Numbered from the stretch's first letter, positions 37,872-50,527 are shown. The stretch is DNA of 64,000 bases from Scortum barcoo (GCA_023238725.1 CM041538.1:16530182-16594181), one strand, 5' to 3'. Notes: a model not told the origin generated them from the sequence alone. Program-made: numbers and translations.

Positions 37872-38260
37872 TCAAAACTGGGAATGGTCCATCTCGTCCA
37901 GCCACGAGGCGGGGCTGGTGGGGAAGTCGGGGTATCCCGTACTGCTGCCTGTGGAGAGGTCTGAGGTTGGGCCCCCTGCCATGCCCCTCAGGGCCTGTCC
38001 CACGCCACCTGGCCCACCCTGCACCACCAGACTGTCCATGTTGAAGCCCAGGTTGTTGAGGAGAGGAGTGTGGCCGGGCAGAGAGGTGATGGAGGAGGGC
38101 GACTGAGGGAGACCGTAGGGGCTTCCTGCTCGGATGTCATGGTATGGTTGACCCGCTGCGTCGACGGAGAAGCTGCTGTTCAGCACCCCGCTGTTGTTCA
38201 CGTCACCGACACTCCCATAAAGCCCGTTGGTGTGGCCGAGATCTGACAAGACCTGGTCAT
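37872..38260 (-). CDS. lhx4: LHX4 coding exon 6 and stop
   Basis: 389 nt after a ttctccacag acceptor. It encodes DQVLSDLGHTNGLYGSVGD and the conserved C-terminal tail with SPYGLPQSPSSI, MAGGPTSDLSTGSS and YPDFPTSPASWLDEMDH, ending in TGA. Confidence 0.97.
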
Positions 38261-41099
38261 CTGTGGAGAAGATAGCATCACTTAGCACGAGGGGTGTAAA
38301 AACTTCGACACATCAACAAGACTGTCAGCTGCAGGAGCATTATATAGTTGTTATATTTCAATACAGTTAAGTGCTTTTATGAGGGAGATTTATTGTGGCA
38401 ACTTTATGTGGATTTCACAAAGGTACAGCACGTGGACCACTGAATTGCCAAAGTATTTGATAAGCACTTGAGTCTTGTTGGTGAGAAATGATGCACATTA
38501 AGTAGCTCTCTGACAAAGGAGGTTTGTATGGTTGCAATTAATGCAGCACAAAATATTTGTTTCCATCTCAATCCCTCCCCCGGGTGGCTTCAATAACAAC
38601 AAAGCCCCAGAGCGCTTTCTCTCTAATTGACTAAAAGCCTCACATGCTTTATAGAGTTTCTGTCACCATGTTTTCATTTCTCATAAAAATGGCCTTCTTT
38701 TTAAAAGTGGCTTGAAGACTTTTATGACTACCCAAAACGGGGTTTGCAAACATTAAATAACACAGGGATGTCTAAAATGTCTTTTGCATCCCACTAAGGA
38801 CCCTCTCTCTTTTCCAATAAGCTCCATCACGGCAACAAACGCAGGCAGGAAGATGCGTCAGCGGCCACAGTGAGGGTATGAGGGGAATGTGAAATGAGAA
38901 TGCCGTTTTGGATTTGCCTGACACTGTACTTTGGACGACGCAAGAAAACAAATGAAATGCCACAAAGACACATTCAATCGCCGCTGCACTCAGAACCGTG
39001 TCATTTAGCAGCTTGTAGGGTTCCTTAATCCCATTAGCACGACAGCATGACTGACAATTCCCTTTCAGAAATCTCTCTCTTAAGCAATAATAGATATGTG
39101 GTCGCTGGAAGTAATCTGCACCACACATACCTCTGAAGCTCAGTTCACTGTCACTGAGCCCTGCGTCGTCGGCCGAGCTTTCCTTCTCCACTTTAGTTCC
39201 TCCTCGACTGCGTTTGACACTTTTATAAAACTGAGTCCAGCGATGTCGACCAGCATCTTTCTTCAGACGCTTCTCCTTTGCTCGCCGGTTCTGGAACCAC
39301 ACCTGACAGAGATATGATGTACCATTAATTCAAAATAAGGATTTAGATTATAATTATAATTATTCAAGACGATTAAATGCCATGCCAACTAATAACAATA
39401 ATCATAATCGTGAATCCGATTTTTTTAATCTGACCAATTTGATGATTTAATGATTTCTCATTTTTTTACATCGTATGCATACTTACAAAATAACTGTTGA
39501 AAAAAGCTACATGGGAAGCATTACAAACTTTGTCTAAATTATTTAAGCAATTTTCATCAGAATAAACTAAAACAAACACTGCTCAAAATAGTTCTGTAAA
39601 ATGATTCACAATTGAATATGAAATCAACAGAAAAAGCAAGAAAACCCTGGTAAGAAATATAAAAGCAGAGCATAGAACATAAAACTGTTGTGTTTTATGT
39701 TCTTACATTAAAGTCGATGTTAATATGATCAAATTAATACGTTTTAAGAGATGTTTGTATCATCTTTTAAATGAAATACAACTTTTGGTAAGGTTGATAT
39801 GATGCTGTCTTTCTGCTGTAGTGGGAAAGTAAGCTGCTGCTTTTTGTGCAGGTTGGAGACAACAGAGAGCCTTTTGGAGGATTACGGACAGCTGCAGCAG
39901 CCTGAATGACAAAAGAAAAAACCCTCTACCTGCACCACTCTCATGTCCAGCCCCGTTTCCGAGGACAGCTGCTCTCTGACGTGGCGTGCCGGCTTTGGCG
40001 AGTTTTTGTAGGCACTTTTGAGGGTCTCTAGCTGCTTGGCCGTGATGGTGGTGCGCGGCCGCTTGGTCCCGGCCTCTGAATCATCTGCAAAACATCATTG
40101 CAAGTATGAGCGACCTCCTTCTCGCATTTGTCACGTCGCCTAAACAGGCAGTGCCCCCTTGGCCTTTGCGTGGTGCATATGTGTGTTAGATGAAGTGAAT
40201 GGTCATGTATGAAGGTGTATTATTGTCCTTGTGCATCTGTCCCACTCCCACAGCAGAGGACATAAATCTACACAGAGCCAGAGCGTCAGAGGAACGGACT
40301 TATTGGGGCCACACCATATAAGAGCATTGCTTCACTTTACATAATCAATCAGAGATGCATGGAAATCTCAAAAGAGAGGGAGGGATGGAGACATCATCCA
40401 CACCCAGAAGACAAAAAACATAGATCCATTTCACTGCATTACACAGCATACGTTGCTTGATCTACCATACCCTCCACTGTGGTGTAGTTAAGTCAAGACT
40501 AAATCACACACGCTGTTTAAAAGAATTTTTTCAAGCTAAAGCTTCACATTTTGGATGCATGCAGACTTACCGTTTTGTTTTGCAGTCTCATAATCCACCT
40601 TGCACACCAGCCTCCCATCCTCCATGAGGTAAAACTCGTCCCCGGTGGCCAGTTGTCGGCTGCACATGATGCAGGCGAAGCAGTGCAGGTGATACACAAA
40701 GTCCTGCGCCTTCCGCACAACCTGCGTCGGAGGGATCCCCTGTTGACATGACGCACATTTTGTTCCAAAACGCCTGCAGGGAAGCATGAAGGGGAGAGTT
40801 GCTGATTTGATGCAAAACACCAGGCAGGGAAGACTGACAGCCTTCTCTTGTTTTTCATACCCACTTTACAGGCCGACGGAGACAGTAAGAGCAACCCAGA
40901 TTAAAATTTCACATGCTAGACAGCTATTTCTTCAACTGCAGCCAAGAATGATGGCACAGTGTCTGTTTTAATAGAAGTTGCAGCTGTTGTAGAGGGAAAA
41001 ATCAGCACGGGAATGCATTTCTGTTAAGGATAGACCTGTCCACAGGCTGATGGATGGAGAGGATCAATGCACTGCAGTCTTGAACTGTGCGGTGTCAAT

Positions 41100-41153
<54 letters not shown>

Positions 41154-42412
41154 ATGTTTATGTGTTTGCAGATGAAGTACTGAGAGCTGATGAGGAGGAG
41201 GAGGAGGAGGAGGAGGAGGAGGAGGATAGAAGAGGAAGAGGAGGAGGAGGGGTGCTCACAGTAAACACACCCTGAGGAGAACCAATAAAACATTGACTCA
41301 GGAGAGGCTTTAAATCACACAACGAAGCCACAGAAATAAAAAGAGCAAGGTGAAGCCTCCAAATCATACACCACTCAATCTGTGTGTATTTCTGAGTTTA
41401 TGTACATGCGTGTTCTGTGGTCACACGTGTCCCCCAACCACAGTTTGAACATGCAAACGTCCCCTTGCCGTCCCCTGGGTCGGCTAACACAGTTACCCCC
41501 CCCCCCCCCAGTGAGACTCCAGAGCTCTTTAGGTCTCATTCAAGCTTTGAGCATTAAAACCTTTCAAACATGATTTAGTAAAAAGCCTGGATCTGCTGAT
41601 CCTGTTTTGGATAAAAGTCAAACTCAATTTTCTTCTGTAATGCCCCAGAAATCCAATGAAAGAAAGATAGAAAGAAAGACATAGAAAATAGGTTTTTGAG
41701 CTTTTTTTAAAACTTTTTTTTAGCTTTCTCTTGTGTCAGCAGGACACAACAGCCAGTAAAAATGTGAATAATGAAGGCATGTTATTAATAATTTGAATAC
41801 CATCAGCACATATTTTAATTCTGAAAGAAAAAACAGTAAATATAGTCCAGCATTGTGCTTGAAGCTGAATAATGATCTATAACTGTAAAATTTCTAACAG
41901 ATCAGAAAAGTGATGAGCATTTAACACCGAATCGTATTAGCAATTAGACAATAAGAATAAAAAATTCAATCTCTAGATATTCACAAAAAAATATTCTATT
42001 TACTAATTTTCTCTCCTGTGGATGTTTTGACTCAGAACTAAGTAACTGAGAAGTAATTGAAATTTTATTTTATTTCTTTAACTTCATTTTAAAAACAACT
42101 GACTGATTAAATTATTAAAATATTAAAAATATTTCCTTTCACAGTTACGTAGCATGCCTTTCCATAGATTAAAAGAAAGCAGTAAAAGCTCTTGAACAAT
42201 AAGATGCAAAGGAAAAACACTGGATTTATAATTTAACAGGTAGGCCAAGCTAACAATTTGAGCTAATATTTTACCAGACAGAATATAAAGCAGTAGGTTT
42301 AAATGTAAATATCAAACGTTGACGAATTATTCAAACACCTAGAGGGGAAAAGAGGGGAAAGTGATGAACTGTTACTTTCTCTTGTTTGGATATTATTGAG
42401 TAAATTTCCTTT

Positions 42413-42443
<31 letters not shown>

Positions 42444-44403
42444 CGATGCAAGTCATGAAGCAAATATAAAAGCAATAATCAAAAAGCTGACTTACTTGAA
42501 GAAGTCCTCTTTGCAGTAGACGCTTCCTGCCCGGGAGAAACATTTGTCCGCCAGCGGGGTCTGACAGTCGGCGCACTTGAGGCACTTGGAGTGCCAGTGT
42601 CGGTCCAGCACCTTCAGGATGAACTTGTCCAGGATGTGCTGACTACAGCCGGCACACTGGGGGACCTCTGCGGGGGAGAGACCGCACACAGGTCAGTAAA
42701 ACACACGGGGGAGACAGCCTGAACGCACAGGAGGACACCTGTCCACCGTGAAGTGGTCAAATAAGAGCAAAGTCAGACATGCACACAGAGGAAAAGATGA
42801 ATTTAAATGTGGGCATAAAAATAAGAGTTTTTTTTCTTCTTCCGCCTCGCAGTTAATTTAATATCTCGGCTATTATATATTAATATGAAACACAGTTTCT
42901 CAGATGCATCATTGTAAACAACGTTGAACCATTGCAGGTTAAGGGATATTATTATGAATACTGTTTTATTATATTAATCGTTATATTTTAAAACACACAT
43001 CAGTGTAATGTTTTGTAGCAGTCTGTTCTTATAAGTATATCCGACCCTGTCACATATATTTTATCTGTCCCATTAGTTTTTTTAAAGGTTGTTTATATTT
43101 TTGACCCATTTTGACGCCCTTTCCAATGACTTTCTTTTTTTCTTTTAAGTTTTATATTGAATTAGATTATTACTTTTTATTCCACTGTTTTTCTTAAACA
43201 TTAAAATACGTTGTTAATCTGTCCGTCACTGTCCAGGGTGCTGAACCCGGAGCTGATCTTCGGGGCTTTTCTACAATCACATTGATCTTTTCTCGGTTTT
43301 GTGAAGCGGCTGTGCTCTCCTGAAACCTGATCGTCTCTCCTGAAGCTTTACTGGGAGGGTCATCGGTGTCAGCAGGTGAGGTGGCTGCTGGGTGTTAAAT
43401 CGGGGTCAAGACGAGATTAAAATGCAGACCACATGAGCGCCTGCAGACACAGGGAGCAGCCTCAAATGACCAGACCAGAAATTCAATTTACCAATCAGCG
43501 AGACAGTAAAATGTTCATTTATGAGAAAAGTGAACATTTCCTTTCAGACCTTTCATAAACACGCAGTAGTAATTGGTCTATGCAGATTGCGGCTCGTTTT
43601 ATAGACATTTAAGTTTATGTTTTTTTATCATTATTAAATAGATAGTGTCCATCATATTTAACAAAAGATTTGATGTGAAACAGGCTTCAAATCATCAAAG
43701 AAAAAAGAAAGAAAGAAACAACCCAAGGCTTTACTTTTAATCTTCCTCAATTATTCTCTAAATAGCGGCTCAATTTTACTACAATTTTATTTGGCGGCTG
43801 CTCTTTGTCAAACATTCACATGATATCCGATAATGAAAAATCAATATCGAGGAGAGCAAACACACCAGACACCAGTGCAAACACACCAGTATGAACACAC
43901 ACACACACACACACACAGGAGTTGCGGCAGGAAACATCTCTGCCGCTGAAACAAACACCCACTCAGCGTAGCCTGCACACACATCCTAATAATAATATAT
44001 AATATATATATATAGAATGTAATAATAATAATAATAACAATAATAATAATAATAATGTGCGCTATTTCATTTGAGGCAGCAGTGAACACATATTAACAGT
44101 AGATATTTTGATTATTATTACTATTTAGACACTAAACAGAGAGCAGCATTCCTGCACAGACACAGACGCGGATCACTGGTTGAACTCAGGATCACTGGTT
44201 GGACTGGTTTGTTTTATTTTGTTTTGTTGAGGATTGCACCTGCATGTGTGTTGGCCTTTTTTTGGCCTTTTCTTTTTCTTTTTCTTTTTTTGGGGGGAAT
44301 TAGAGGCATTTTAAAATATGTGAGGATAAGTGGTGGGTGGGTCAAGCTGAGGGAGGAGAAGTGGTGCTGAAAGGAAAGCAGCACGATATCTTGGCAACAG
44401 ACA

Positions 44404-44469
<66 letters not shown>

Positions 44470-46304
44470 AAACCTCGTGTATTCAGGGCTTCATATCTCT
44501 GTATCTGTTGCCACCACTCTCCACTCCTCCAGCCTCATCACCTCCTTCATTTCACACAGGAAGCGAAACACATTTGGCTTTGACAGTTTTTTTAATATAA
44601 GAATAAAGTGCGGTCTGGCAGCCTCTCACACTTTGAATCGTCGGATGATTTGTGGTAATTAAACGTGAAGTAAACACTTTCTACCCCGGACTAATAGCCT
44701 GTAGGTTAGGCTTTGGATGTAATTGCCCTGAGTCAGCAGAGCCGCGCTGTCCCTGATGTAAAGAATTGTTTAAATAAATTCTCCGTAGCTTTTATTCCTG
44801 GAATAATCCAGGTTTAAATCCAGGATGAATGCTGGTGCTGCAGGGCGATGGGGGGCGGTTGGAGCTGAGTGGCAGGATCTTTATCCAATCTTTTAATCTG
44901 CCTCGATTTAAAAAATTAAAGAGCATAAGCCGACCACATATATAGTCTCCTCTTTTCCATCCCTCGGTCAGGTTTAAATGCTTTGCTCCACCTGCTGCAA
45001 GGGACTCGCACAATAATCCTGTTTCACCTGTGCTTTTATGTGCACTTGGTTTACATTAAACAGGCAACAGGAAAAATAAAAATAGAAGAAAATTACCCTC
45101 ATATTATTTAGCTTTTTTTTTGTTATTTTGAAGCCAAATGCATGTTGGAATGAACCCACAGATATTCAGAGCTGCGGGAAGAACCAGTGTTTTTTAAATC
45201 AAGGAGCTGTGCACTAATCATCTAACTGTATTATCCCATTTTGCTGTGGATTATTTTTTGTTTTGTTTTTGTTTGGAGGTAGCCTATTAGACCAGGCCCA
45301 TCTGTACATTTTGCAACCAAAAAAAAAAAAATAGGTCAAAGCAGAGATGTATCCTATTGCACTTCTATCTCGATTGCACGATCAGCTTATAAAGGGCCTG
45401 GCACAGATTAACACGCCGGGGCGAACAGATGCAAGGTAATTCTCGCCCTTTGATGCTGAGAGGTGGGAAATGTACCCAAGATGATCTGAAAAAAAATAAA
45501 CTGACAAATGTTTGGTCTCATCCTCCGACAAACAGTCAGCCTAAACCAGCTATAATACCGCAGCTTTGAAGCATCTCTGACAGTAAACGAAAAAAACATG
45601 AAAACACAATCTGACACTGAGGCCTCGCTGCAGAGGAATAAAAAATAAAGCACATGAGGCGTTTGATTTGGCCCTGTAATGAGTGTCAGTCAAAGCCAGA
45701 GTGTGTTTGTCTGACGAGTGATGACAACTGCGTCTGATCTCTTGACCATGCAGGCTCGTTTACACATTAACAGCTGCCTGAGAGAGACTCACTGTGAGAG
45801 CAACAACCTGACAGGATGCAGTGAAACTTTAAGGGCCAAGCTGGAGCATTATCTACTGCTGCTTTAAATAACAGAAATCATCTTTTCTCTCTCTCTTCTT
45901 CTTCTTCTTCTTCTCCTACAGACGGGTGAATGGCCACGGTGCCATCCTTTGCTCTATCAAGTGTTGCAGCCCGTTGCAGCCCCGCGAGGCTGCAAAGATT
46001 AATTGGACATGCGGGATGGACTCTGCTCGGCTCGGAGGCCAATAATCGGTGATATTTAAGACGTCTCTATGCGTGACACATCGCCGCTCTGTACGTGACA
46101 ATCTTAAGACTGAGAGGTCCAGCCTCCTCGGCCGAGTTACTGTCCCTGAAAGCCCGCAGCACGGGTTGTACTGGTTTCCACATTGAAAGAAAAGAAGATG
46201 AGGGTGAACGGAAAAGATGTCTTACGTTGCAGTGGCACTCCGAGGATCTCCGGTAAACTCTTTACAGGACTCTCTGTCGGTAGGACCGCCGCACTTTGCA
46301 TCAT
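37872..46304 (-). CDS. lhx4: LHX4, LIM/homeobox protein (6 coding exons)
   Basis: On the minus strand the coding sequence joins 46304-46226, 42667-42496, 40773-40571, 40084-39930, 39302-39131 and 38260-37872 (1170 nt, 389 residues; human has 390). All introns are GT-AG and all phases fit. LIM1 starts at Cys31 (CAGC) and LIM2 at Cys90 (CASC), each with the expected Cys/His/Asp zinc ligands. The homeodomain spans about 158-217 and includes VWFQNRRAKEKR. The tail ends SPASWLDEMDHSQF. LHX4 is a nuclear transcription factor of pituitary and motor-neuron development that works with LDB co-factors and the paralogue LHX3. The alternative, LHX3, is excluded because the N-terminus (MMQSAAV) and tail are LHX4-type and the neighbours ACBD6 and QSOX1 flank LHX4 in human. 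Nothing in the frame is broken. Confidence 0.97.
39131..39302 (-). CDS. lhx4: LHX4 coding exon 5
   Basis: 172 nt between ctgtcag and gtatgt. It encodes the end of homeodomain helix 3 (VWFQNRRAKEKRLKKDAGRH) and the basic and acidic stretch to SDSELSFR. The last Asp codon is split across the intron. Confidence 0.97.
39930..40084 (-). CDS. lhx4: LHX4 coding exon 4
   Basis: 155 nt between ttttgcag and gtagag. It encodes the bulk of the homeodomain: KRPRTTITAKQLETLKSAYK, then NSPKPARHVREQLSSETGLD and MRVVQ. Confidence 0.97.
40571..40773 (-). CDS. lhx4: LHX4 coding exon 3 (LIM2)
   Basis: 203 nt between ccctgcag and gtaagt. It encodes the second LIM domain, from RFGTKCASCQQGIPPTQVV to GRLVCKVDYETAKQN. 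The Cys/His pattern is complete. Confidence 0.97.
41105..41149. repeat. (TG)n microsatellite
   Basis: About 22 TG units inside LHX4 intron 2. Confidence 0.97.
41192..41226. repeat. (GAG)n trinucleotide repeat
   Basis: About 11 units, followed by an imperfect GA-rich extension to about 41252. It lies in an intron, so it is not translated. Confidence 0.95.
42496..42667 (-). CDS. lhx4: LHX4 coding exon 2 (LIM1)
   Basis: 172 nt between ctcccccgcag and gtaagt. It encodes VPQCAGCSQHILDKFILKVL and the rest of the first LIM domain to VYCKEDFF. The leading AG completes a Gln codon started in exon 1. Confidence 0.97.
43986..44056. repeat. AT-rich (TAA)n/(TA)n microsatellite
   Basis: A run of TAA units with an embedded TA stretch; entirely AT-rich. 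Confidence 0.92.
44404..44462. repeat. (TG)n(AG)n compound microsatellite
   Basis: About ten TG units pass directly into about 19 AG units. Confidence 0.97.
46226..46304 (-). CDS. lhx4: LHX4 coding exon 1 (N-terminus)
   Basis: 79 nt from tandem ATG codons (the first at complement 46304-46302) to a gtaaga donor. It encodes MMQSAAVLPTESPVKSLPEI and then LGVPLQ plus the first base of a Gln codon. Human LHX4 starts [20 protein letters not shown] and continues GVPMQQIPQC, so similarity, the split Gln codon and the phase all agree. A at -3 supports the start. It is too short to stand out as an open frame. Confidence 0.95.
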
Positions 46305-46900
46305 CGTGATCCAAACCGGGAGACAAACGCACGCACATACACCCGCAACACGGTGGGCGCACTCCCCCGTCCTGCCTTTGGAGAAAAAAAAAAGGAAGGA
46401 AAAAAAAAAAGAAAAACACCAAAGTAGGGTGGTGCTGATGCTGAGGCCTCTCTCTCCCCTCTGCAGCTCCCTCGCCGTCCCGTCAAGCCTCGATCCTCTG
46501 CTACGTGTCTATTCCCGGGATGATGTCCGTGCCGCGCCGTGCCGAGCTGTTTTGGAGTGAATCAGACGGGCTGCTCGGTCCATTCAGCGCTGCAGGGGCG
46601 GCGGGGGGCTGACGTCACCGCGGCAGAGGCTTGCCGGGGGGCCAATGGGAGCGCAGGAAGAGGAGCCCCCCCCCCACGGGCGGAAAGCATCCTCCATAAG
46701 GTGTACAAGAGAGGAGGAGACAGGAGAGGAGGGGGGCGGCTGGCACGGTGTATGAAAATGTCTCCGGAGAGGCGGGACCTCGCGCCTGTGGAGACCATAA
46801 ATAGCTCACTGCAGTGGCTTCCGGAGGGGCCCCGGGCCAGCAGGGCTCCTCCTGGAGAAGAAGAAGAGGAAGAGGAGAGAAATGGGAGAGTACATTTCTC
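46305..46900 (-). promoter_or_regulatory. lhx4: LHX4 promoter and CpG-rich 5' region
   Basis: From about 46440 to 46870 the sequence is strongly GC- and CpG-rich, with GC boxes (ggggcgg, ggcggg) and a CRE palindrome at 46610-46617. An A-rich stretch at 46384-46415 separates it from the start codon. The start site of transcription cannot be fixed by eye. Confidence 0.6.
46610..46617. promoter_or_regulatory. Perfect CRE palindrome TGACGTCA
   Basis: The full 8-bp cAMP-response element lies about 306 nt upstream of the LHX4 start codon in the CpG-rich region. CREB/ATF-type factors bind this sequence. Use here is inferred. Confidence 0.6.
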
Positions 46901-47415
46901 TTTTATTTGAGGAATTAGCAGTGAGGCAATTTACAGATTAAGGGTGGGAGATGCTCATCCAGACAGCTTCAGTGTGTTTGTGCTCATTTGTACCTTTAAT
47001 CTATTTTTTCTTTGACAACCTCCAGATTCTTCGAACAAAATACAACCCAGAATAGAAGTTTTATAGACAACCTGCAGATGGGATGTAGATTCACCGGGCT
47101 GTTTCGATACTTTAGTGTTCAAAATGAAATTTTCTTCATTTTTTCACTGAGGTCAGCAATGGTGACCTCAATGGTGGTGAATATAAAAGGTGTATGTACA
47201 CAAGCAGACTCTCAACGTGAAATGAAAACAATAAATTCAAAACTATTCCTTAAAAAAAAAAACTTTCTTGTATCAATTTAAAGATGCCAAACTGAGTCGT
47301 CACTTCCAGCTGTGGGAGCCAAAGTGGACCAACAGCACAGAAGTGATTTTTCTGGTCACCTGTCTGAGTCAAATCCACAACACCTTCACCTGTGTGGGCC
47401 CTGCACGCCCCCTTC

Positions 47416-47419
<4 letters not shown>

Positions 47420-47469
<50 letters not shown>
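47420..47469. repeat. (CT)n microsatellite
   Basis: About 25 CT units, about 1.1 kb upstream of the LHX4 start codon. Confidence 0.97.
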
Positions 47470-47472
<3 letters not shown>

Positions 47473-48403
47473 GACAGGTAGGATTAGGAGTCTGGGCGCA
47501 GTCCTCCTGACACTGTTCATTTCAAACCCCATCGTCTGAGACTGCTCTCCCGGATAAGATATTCCCCCCGGAGGGCTGCTAGTTCAAGCTAGATGAACTC
47601 AATCTTCGCTTCCAATTTACTTCAAGCGCGGAAAGAAAAGCTGCGCGGCGCGTTTCTGCCTCCACACCGGCGCAGGTTTGTTTTCTGCCTGCGGCTCCCA
47701 GCTGGAGCTCACACCACATCTGGACACTGCCATTATTATCAACTGCAGCAAAGCCAATGACTTTATTATTTTTTTTTAACGGGAAATTTAGTTTAATGTT
47801 TGATTTTATTCACATTAATCACACTATAATTTAAGTTTTTCAGCACTTTAAATGCAAGAATCATGAGTTCAACACAATTATGGAGCATCTTAATAGTCAT
47901 AATAGAAATAATAATTATAGTAGTAATTTAGTGTTACCCTCAGAAAGTATAACGTAACTATAAAAGAAAATCCACCAAATAATATTAAAGAAAAATGCCA
48001 TTTAATTAGCAATGAAAAAAATACAAAAAAGCCACAAAAAAAAAAAAACAAAGTGTGTTTGAGTGTGTTGTTGGAAACGCAGATACGAGAATAAATGAGG
48101 TTTTGTCAGCTCGAACAAATAACGCAGCCAGCGTTTTCTCTGCAACATTTCCCAGATTTATCCTCACATCTTTTCCCGGGCAGCCCGTTTCCAGCTGCGG
48201 ACTGTTTCTTCTGTTGTCACACACCGTTTATACACTGTGGGGACCCACAATCCCATAAGCCGCCCGCCTGTGTGGGTAATGTTTCAAATGTAATTTAGTA
48301 AAATGAAAAGGCGCATCAAGCTGATTAAAAAAAAGGAGGATGGGATATTACAGGAATTTTATCCAAGGGATTCAAAGCTGCAGCCTCCAGGCCAGGTGTC
48401 CCC

Positions 48404-48469
48404 TCCATCCATCTATCAGTCCATCCATCTATCAGTCCATCCATCTATCAGTCCATCCATCCATCCATG
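48404..48469. repeat. 16-nt tandem repeat (tccatccatctatcag)
   Basis: Three and a half near-perfect copies of tccatccatctatcag, grading into plain (ATCC)n. It is a simple minisatellite with no spacer structure. Confidence 0.95.
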
Positions 48470-49985
48470 GGCGTGTGGCAAGAGAGTCATCTGGTCTTAC
48501 TTTATTTTCATTATACACTTTTCCCCTCAAGATCATTCGATTTATTCAACTATTCAATTACTCTGATTGTTGGTATCGAGACCCTTTAGCTGCCCCGGAA
48601 AACAATGCAGATAAAAATGCTCTTAGCCTGTCAGCAAAGAGCAACACAATTAGAATAATTGACGGATGCAAAATGGAGAAAGAAAGAGAAAAAAAACAGA
48701 TATGAGCGCGCACATCTGGTTCAGTGGGACACTAAATAATGTGGCAAATGAGATGGCAAAAAAAGAAAAAAAAATCAAAATCTGGATCTGTTGGGCGTTT
48801 TCAGGTTTATACTGCACAAGATGACAGCAAATGTTTAAACGATGAAGTGATAGGGAAAATTACGTTTTATATTTACCATCTAATGTCTAATGTTTACTGC
48901 TTTGTTCACAGCATAAATTTAACCTCACAGCAAATATTTTTTTTATGCTTAAACAATCCACTCAGAAATAACAAAGAAATGCAAGAAAAGGAGAGGGGAA
49001 AATGATAAAATGATGATAATAGTGCACTTCCTGTGATGGGTGAAATGACTGATCTTTGTGTATGTGAAGGTGCCACTGTAAAGGGGGGGGGAGAAAGAAG
49101 CTGAGGAGGAAGCAGCAATAATTCAAGCAGAGGGCGACTCCTTTGCCACCGCCGGTGACCCAGCCACCTCTAATTAGATCCAATATTTCAGAGGACGACT
49201 TCATTGACATCTGCGATCCACAGATCTGTCTTCTTGAGCGGGCAGTCAGAAATGCAGAAACGCACCCGTCTCTGCAGGATGAGCAGATTATAATAATAAT
49301 AATGATAATAATGATAATAATTCTGTGTGTCTCACCCACTGCACCTCTGCAGGCCGGTTCTACTGCAAGAGCCAACACACCACATATTACATGGGTTGGA
49401 TTTTACTGTTTATTTATGTGTGCAAATACAGGATTTATGCATTCATTTTTTTAACCCTCATGTTGTGTTCCGGTCAAATTTGACCGATTTAAAAGTTTTA
49501 TCTCTGAAAAATGTACTTAATTTGATCAGACTGACCTTAGATTCCATGACTTTGTCCACAAAGAGGATTTCAATACACAAAATAAATTGTATTGATTTGA
49601 ATACAGTTTTGTGTGTTATATTCAACTTGTGTACACTCTTGGTGTTCCCTGGTCAAAAATGACCGGTCATTAGAAATGAATGGGGGAAGACGACAATTAG
49701 TTTATAAAAGTGAGCTCTGGTACATCCACATTTGTCAGATGAACACACACACACACACACACACATACACTTTGGGTTCCCTGGCAACCACTACGATGAG
49801 AACCTTTGCCCAGCAGAGTTTCAACACCTGTTGGCAGCTCTCACAGACAGCTGCAACGTAGTTTCAATAATACTGAACTTTTCTTGTAGCTTTGGTATAT
49901 AGGCCCTAATGCTTTTATCAGGCCTTGCTCACGGTTCATTATGTGGTAGCACCATGGCAGGCCGATATACGGTGTGGTGATATCT

Positions 49986-50188
49986 GATCACCACACTGGT
50001 GAGGAGGAGAGAGGTCAGGAAACTGGCAGTGAGGATGGATTAGAGGAGGAAGTGTCAGAAGCTGAAGATGACAGAATATAATCCAGAGCAAGAAATAACT
50101 GATGTGAAGCGTAACGTGCCATAAATGCAATGCATACATTTGCAAGGTGCATGCAACAATCTGCACATATTGTCCAACATGTGCATGA
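49986..50188 (+). pseudogene. Relic of a piggyBac-type transposase (N- and C-terminal ends only)
   Basis: Two fragments lie 32 nt apart in different frames. The first is an acidic Glu/Asp-rich segment ending at TAA 50079-50081. The second is a C-x2-C-x4-C-x2-H-type cluster followed by C-x2-C-x2-C, ending at TGA 50186-50188. The order matches a piggyBac transposase whose DDE core has been lost. The assignment rests on the Cys pattern, position and the TTAA-flanked ends, not on an alignment. Confidence 0.5.
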
Positions 50189-50527
50189 GAAAAAACACCA
50201 TTGAAGTTTGAGTTAACCCACTCCACCAAGTTTAGAAGCCTGATTTTTTTTTTCTGTTATCAGACAAAAACACATCTGATAGACTGATGAACATTGTGAT
50301 GTCATGGTTCTTGTTAGTTGTTGTGGTAACTTCAGCTTTGAAAAAGACCACTCGACAACCTTGCTGTTGCTCATATGAGCTTTATCTATAACTTGCAAAA
50401 GGCCATTCTCTTGTACACCGAGACTGACACTGCTCAAAATGTGAAACACGGAGGGTAAACAACGCGAGAGGGAAACCCCTGGGAAAAAGCATTTCATTTC
50501 TTACAAACAGCTACCTACCCCAGCGGA

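Larger units (their letters stand above)
40774..42495 (-). other. LHX4 intron 2
   Basis: About 1.7 kb. It contains a TG microsatellite, a GAG trinucleotide run and, near 42413-42443, a T homopolymer of about 30 (poly-A on the gene strand). Nothing else was recognised. Confidence 0.8.
42668..46225 (-). other. LHX4 intron 1
   Basis: About 3.6 kb. It contains a (TAA)n/(TA)n block, a TG-AG compound microsatellite, and non-repetitive stretches at about 43205-43400 and 45660-45850 that could be regulatory. A long pyrimidine run ending in ctacag at 45889-45921 looks like a splice acceptor on the opposite strand. No exon was recognised there. Confidence 0.6.

Noticed and set aside
38772..39130. Continuation of the LHX4 exon 5 frame into a 176-codon open frame
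   Set aside because: The exon ends at the gtatgt donor at 39130; the rest is intron read-through, and the conserved tail continues in the exon at 38260.
37872..46304. LHX3 instead of LHX4
   Set aside because: The MMQSAAV start, the YPDFPTSPASWLDEMDH tail and the ACBD6/QSOX1 neighbours are those of LHX4.
48404..48469. Regular repeats that might suggest a CRISPR array
   Set aside because: Direct tandem copies without spacers in a vertebrate genome; a simple minisatellite.
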